Source: Rhynchopus sp. YZ270_cl-10
Lineage: Eukaryota > Euglenozoa > Diplonemea > Diplonemida > Diplonemidae
Assembly: GCA_964035575.1 (NCBI GenBank)
Contig: OZ037909.1
Location: forward strand, 1,116,001 to 1,180,000
Reading direction: 5' to 3'
Length of the DNA stretch: 64,000 nt
Under the pieces are notes generated by a model that was not told where the DNA came from, ran no database searches, and saw only the letters and a list, made by a program, of their open reading frames with translations. The position numbers and the translations under genes were made by a program. Below are positions 60,464 to 64,000 of the stretch, one piece after another; positions within the stretch are counted from its first letter, which is position 1, and each line of letters opens with the position of its first letter.

Positions 60464-61992
60464 ATGCCTGAACCTCTGGATGTTGATGTTACGGATAACG
60501 GGTTGCAGGATCCGAGACCGCGGGGCACTTGGAGTGACTGGCTACAGGCGTTCTTTTCCGGTATCACAGCGTCCGTGATGGTCGCGGTCTTTGCGTATAC
60601 TTACGTATTGTGGAAAGAGAACCCATGGTCTCAAGAATATTTCGACAACATGCTCGAGGAGATTGTCACAGCACCGTACAACCCCATTACCCCCGAGAAA
60701 TACGTTACCAGACAGCAACATGGGAACCTGAGCGCGAACCTGCGCACGTTCGCCAACAGCGGCGGTGAAAATGGATTCTTTATGTTGGTGGGTGAAAGTG
60801 GTTCAGGCAAAACTACACTGATGCGGACTTTACTGAGAAATGAGTACAAGGAAGGTGTTCTCGAATTGACACTGAGCGCGACGGAAATGGTGATCGGTCG
60901 CGCCAAAGGCGTCCCTTTTCTCAAACAGATTCAGGCGAGTGTGTACTCATTATTCGGCGAATGTCCAGAGCGCTCCAAACGTTTCCCTGGTTTTATCAAC
61001 TTCGTCAACCATGCGAACGAGGTGCGGAAGAAGGCGAAGAAGGATGCACACCAGCTGATCATCTACATCACGCTGGAGAGCAAGGATGAGCTCGATTTCG
61101 ACACCATGAAGGAATTTGGCAAAGCTTTCGGTTCAGTGGCAACCTTGCTTTCATCAAAGACGGGCAGTTGCAAGACCATCGTCGAATTCTCCAAACCAGC
61201 GATCTCGGACCATATCAGATGGTATCGCGGTTCTGACCAATCCAATTTCGAAGTGAATGCAATGACAGAGGACGAGTTCCAGGACATCGGGGCGCAGTTG
61301 CTAGATGTTTCGGAAGATAAACAGACTATTAGTGTGCCTTATCTCGAGCACTATCACAACTGGTTAGGAGGGCACACAAAGACATTAAAAAAATTATCCG
61401 GAGATGCAAAAATTGCAAGTATGCGTACTATTTTGTTGCCTTTCTGCAATGCTTATTAACCACCCCTCATTTGTCGACGTTGTGTCGTAACCACACATCT
61501 CATCGCAGTTGAGTCTGCAACCCCTGACACCGAGAAGGAGATTTTGACGAAGCTGAAGGAGAGTATGTTGCTGTTGGGGTGGGTAGTTTGTCAATTATGA
61601 GACACATGTATTGCACAGGGATCGATGCGGAGTTCGAGGCTTCTGTAAAACAGATTATCAGACAACAAACTGAATCAAGCGAGCTGTTGAAAGCAATCGT
61701 TGCGACGGGGGTCGAAGGTTTCTGTACTAGTGACCTGGACGAAAAACAAGAGGGCATCATGCACGAGTTGACGAACCGCGACTCAAGCTCAACACTCCTC
61801 CGCAAAGTGACTAAACACGATGTGAGGATCCATCGCTACTCTCACGCGCTTTACCTGCATGGTGTCACGGGGCCAAATCCAAATCCAGAAGACGAAAAAG
61901 TGGAGCAGAATATCAAAGACACGATCAAAGTCGTGAAGGATAAGTTTATGATGAACGCCAAGTCTGCAAACCCGCAAACCCTGCTTGATTGA
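60464..61992 (+). CDS. Membrane-anchored P-loop ATPase, three exons, 460 aa
   Basis: ATG at 60464, two bases after TTTACAG. Exons 60464-61418, 61509-61562 and 61619-61992 join in frame; donors GTATGCG and GTATGTT, acceptors CGCAG and CACAG. One hydrophobic helix (FFSGITASVMVAVFAYTYVLW, from about residue 23) precedes a Walker A motif GESGSGKTT (about 110-118). LIIYITLESKDEL (about 197-209) is at the Walker B position but lacks a clear hhhhDE. The fold resembles STAND/archaeal-type ATPases with a membrane anchor; I cannot name the family. The C-terminal ~140 residues are helical and charged. Codon use is less GC-rich than in neighbouring genes, and the gene sits beside a viral relic between repeated blocks, so a foreign origin is possible. 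Confidence 0.7.
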
Positions 61993-63500
61993 TTTGGGTG
62001 TGGGGTAGGAATTGTGAATATATTTTGTGATTATTTTTTATTTTCATTTGTCTCTGGAGGGTGGGAACAACGATGGGTCTTACTTGCACAATATGTGGGG
62101 AAATAAAAAAATAAAGGGAAAAATTCATATTGGAACCCCCGCGGTTCCCCTCAGGTTAGGACCCAAGTGCCCTGGTACCCAGGTTCCCAGACCCCCGCAG
62201 TGGCACATGACGGCAAGTGTGAGTGACCCACACATGAGGGAATGCGACACTACGTAAAATTTACCACCAGAAGTGTTGTCTTGTTCTTTCATCTCTAGGA
62301 ATGTAAATGTCAATCGCGTTTAACTACCACGAGGGCTTGTTCAGTGAACCCACGAGGGGTCGAAGGGGGTTGGTTATCCCATATCTATCAAAGGTTGTGT
62401 CGACCAGGCGAATCCACTATGTTACGCTGTACGGGTTAAATCCGAAGAAATAACGCTTTAGCAGCCGCAGGAAGTTTGTTAAAAAGAGTGCCTCACGCTA
62501 CACAAACCACCACCCGCGATTGACTTAGATGTTATAACAAAGAGAATTCAGAACAAAACAACACCCTGCCCCATGCACACTAAATTGTCATGCTTCAAGA
62601 GCATGCCTGGGCCAAAATTACTATGACGAAAAGGCAACAAGACCACCCACAAGGAGTGTGAAATGTGCACTGGTTTTCTGGGGGAACGCAATATTTTCTT
62701 GTGCCTCGTCCTGAATTTCTTGCACTAGCTATGCTCCCTGGTTAATGGCTATAGCAGTGACTGACTAAATGTTCCCACCCAGGTCTTCGTGTGTTGAGGT
62801 GTAATGTCGGAGACGGAGAAGCGCAATTGCTGATGAAGTTCAGATTTCACGATCCTGTGATGAGTGTAAATGTGGGTGTAATTAAGTTATGTCGCTTGGA
62901 AAAAGAAGTTAATTGTCAAGAAAAATGGTTACCCTGAATTTGGGGAGATAAAAAGACAGGATGCAAAAAGTTGTGTAAAAACCCCCCAAATTTCCCCCAA
63001 AAACCGTCCTGTGAGTTGAGTGTATGAGGGGATTTCAATGTAGGGAAAAAGCAAAAAGTTTAGATTCACCCCATTACACACGAATTACGCCGTGCCCGGG
63101 GCACCCCAATCCTACACATGGTGTTCTGCAAAACACCTGTCACTCTCTTCCTCTTGTTTCTTCAGTACGTGTTTTCTGTGTCCAGTCCAAGCGAATGCGT
63201 TCTGCTGCACGCATACTGAAAATGCAACGCACACAGCACCATATTGCCGAGGTGGTCATCAGGGCGTCCACTCCTCCACCTCTCGGCCACCACCGGGTCT
63301 GCCAGCGACATGTCCTGCTCAGACGGCAAGGTGTCTTTGTGATGAGACGTCTTGTTTTCTGTTCCTGTTCTGGTTCCTGTTGTTGTTGTTCTAGCACCGC
63401 TTCCTGTGGCATGCTCTGTTCCCCCGCAAGCCTTTTTGCAAAACCACCCCTCTCACACCACACCGCACCACCCGCAGAACAAACACCAAACCAAACAACA
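61993..63500. other. Intergenic region, mixed sequence with right flanking repeats
   Basis: An AATAAA-rich 3' UTR (to about 62115), then sequence of more balanced base composition than other intergenic DNA here. Around 62.3-62.5 kb one frame looks faintly protein-like (NYHEGLF, GLVIPYLSKV) but is not open enough to call. Blocks Y and X follow near 63.07-63.2 kb. Confidence 0.5.
63065..63201 (+). repeat. Right flanking repeat, blocks Y then X
   Basis: Y (TTCACCCCATTACACACGAA ... CCGTGCCC) at 63065-63097, then X (ATGGTGTTCTGCAAAACACC ... TGTGTCCAGTCCAAGCG) at 63118-63201. Same orientation as the left copies but in the opposite order. Confidence 0.75.
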
Positions 63501-64000
63501 ATGCTGCAGCGAGCCTTGCGTCTCACGGCACGCACCTCTGCGTGCTATGCCCCCTCCTCCTCCTCCTTCTCCACCACACCCCTGCTCCAGAGACGTGCCT
63601 ACACCAACACCGCCACCCGCTGGTACTCAGGCATCGTCTCTGCGATAGCAGGTGACTTCGACTCGCGTGGGTGCATCTGGAAGACTGTAGGTGGTGTGCG
63701 CTTTCTGCTTCCTCCGAAGTGGGACATGCAGGTCAACCGGCAGGGCAATGTGTTCCACATGGACATCACCCCGCAGTTCCGCGAGCGTCCAGGGAAGGAC
63801 ATGGCGATGCTAGTCATCGACTGCGACGAACATAAGTTCACATCAGCGGCGGACGTTCTGGTCAACATCTTCGGCGGCGACAAGCGTGAGTTCATGGAGA
63901 TCGAAGCTGCCAGCGTGGTGCCGCCTATGTCCGGCTACATCGCAGCTGTGCGGTCCAAGGACTCCCAGGAGTGCGAAGGTCTCGCCCGCGTGCTGTACAC
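63501..64000 (+). CDS. Mitochondrion-targeted protein of unknown function, 3' end outside window
   Basis: ATG at 63501, about 23 nt after CCACCCGCAG, with an A/C-rich leader (ACCAAACCAAACAACA). The frame stays open to the window end (166 codons). The first ~45 residues (MLQRALRLTARTSACY, then SSSSFSTTPLLQRRAYTNT) are rich in R, S, T and A with no acidic residue, a strong mitochondrial presequence. The mature part starts around residue 45 and reads as a globular alpha/beta domain: GGVRFLLPPKWDMQV, NVFHMDITPQF, MAMLVIDCDEHKF. The FLLPPKW strand and following beta pattern faintly recall PsbP/Mog1 folds, but I would not assign it. High GC third positions match the host genes. Confidence 0.75.
   Translation, partial: MLQRALRLTARTSACYAPSSSSFSTTPLLQRRAYTNTATRWYSGIVSAIAGDFDSRGCIWKTVGGVRFLLPPKWDMQVNRQGNVFHMDITPQFRERPGKDMAMLVIDCDEHKFTSAADVLVNIFGGDKREFMEIEAASVVPPMSGYIAAVRSKDSQECEGLARVLY

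Noticed and set aside
62300-62470. Second viral gene relic after the P-loop ATPase
   Set aside because: A short protein-like frame is visible but has no motif I can assign to any viral or cellular family.

Overview
The window is nuclear DNA of a unicellular eukaryote. Coding stretches are GC-rich, with a strong preference for G or C at third codon positions. The DNA between them is AT-rich and full of homopolymers and short dispersed repeats. Every gene I can support lies on the + strand. Several genes carry GT-AG introns of 43 to 1225 nt whose donors nearly all read GTATG. Many start codons sit a few to a few tens of bases after a pyrimidine tract ending in AG, as expected for a trans-splice acceptor or a 5' UTR intron. 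One-way gene order plus many cis-introns would fit a diplonemid-like euglenozoan better than a kinetoplastid, but no marker gene here settles the lineage and I hold that loosely.

Layout. Positions 1-12936 are the 3' part of a giant cysteine-rich, single-pass surface protein. Then come a small acidic protein (15.7 kb), an unknown 366-residue protein (23.0-24.1 kb), a three-exon leucine-rich-repeat protein (24.8-26.3 kb), a four-exon mitochondrial-carrier-like protein (31.1-33.5 kb), a MORN-repeat protein (36.4-38.8 kb) and a full TOR kinase with one 43-nt intron (42.3-49.7 kb). They are followed by two related small zinc-binding proteins (52.3 and 56.8 kb), a NADAR-domain protein (59.1 kb), a three-exon membrane-anchored P-loop ATPase (60.5-62.0 kb) and the 5' end of a mitochondrion-targeted protein (63.5 kb to the window end). 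The genes do not form an obvious single pathway. The clearest link between them is a motif shared by the MORN protein and the two small zinc proteins, which I do not recognise as a described domain.

The DNA between genes is the more unusual part. It holds at least six families of short repeats, several of which fold into hairpins. One family keeps the loop ACGAGAG while its stems change sequence but stay paired. Every copy I found lies in the same orientation as the genes. There are also several inverted-repeat (MITE-like) elements, a 1.84-kb element with 15-bp terminal inverted repeats and a perfect 10-bp target duplication that carries satellite arrays, a ~0.95-kb inverted-repeat element directly upstream of the MORN gene, and a small broken relic of a Polinton/giant-virus-type packaging ATPase near 60 kb. 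An assembly gap of 200 N (15038-15237) lies inside a local duplication.
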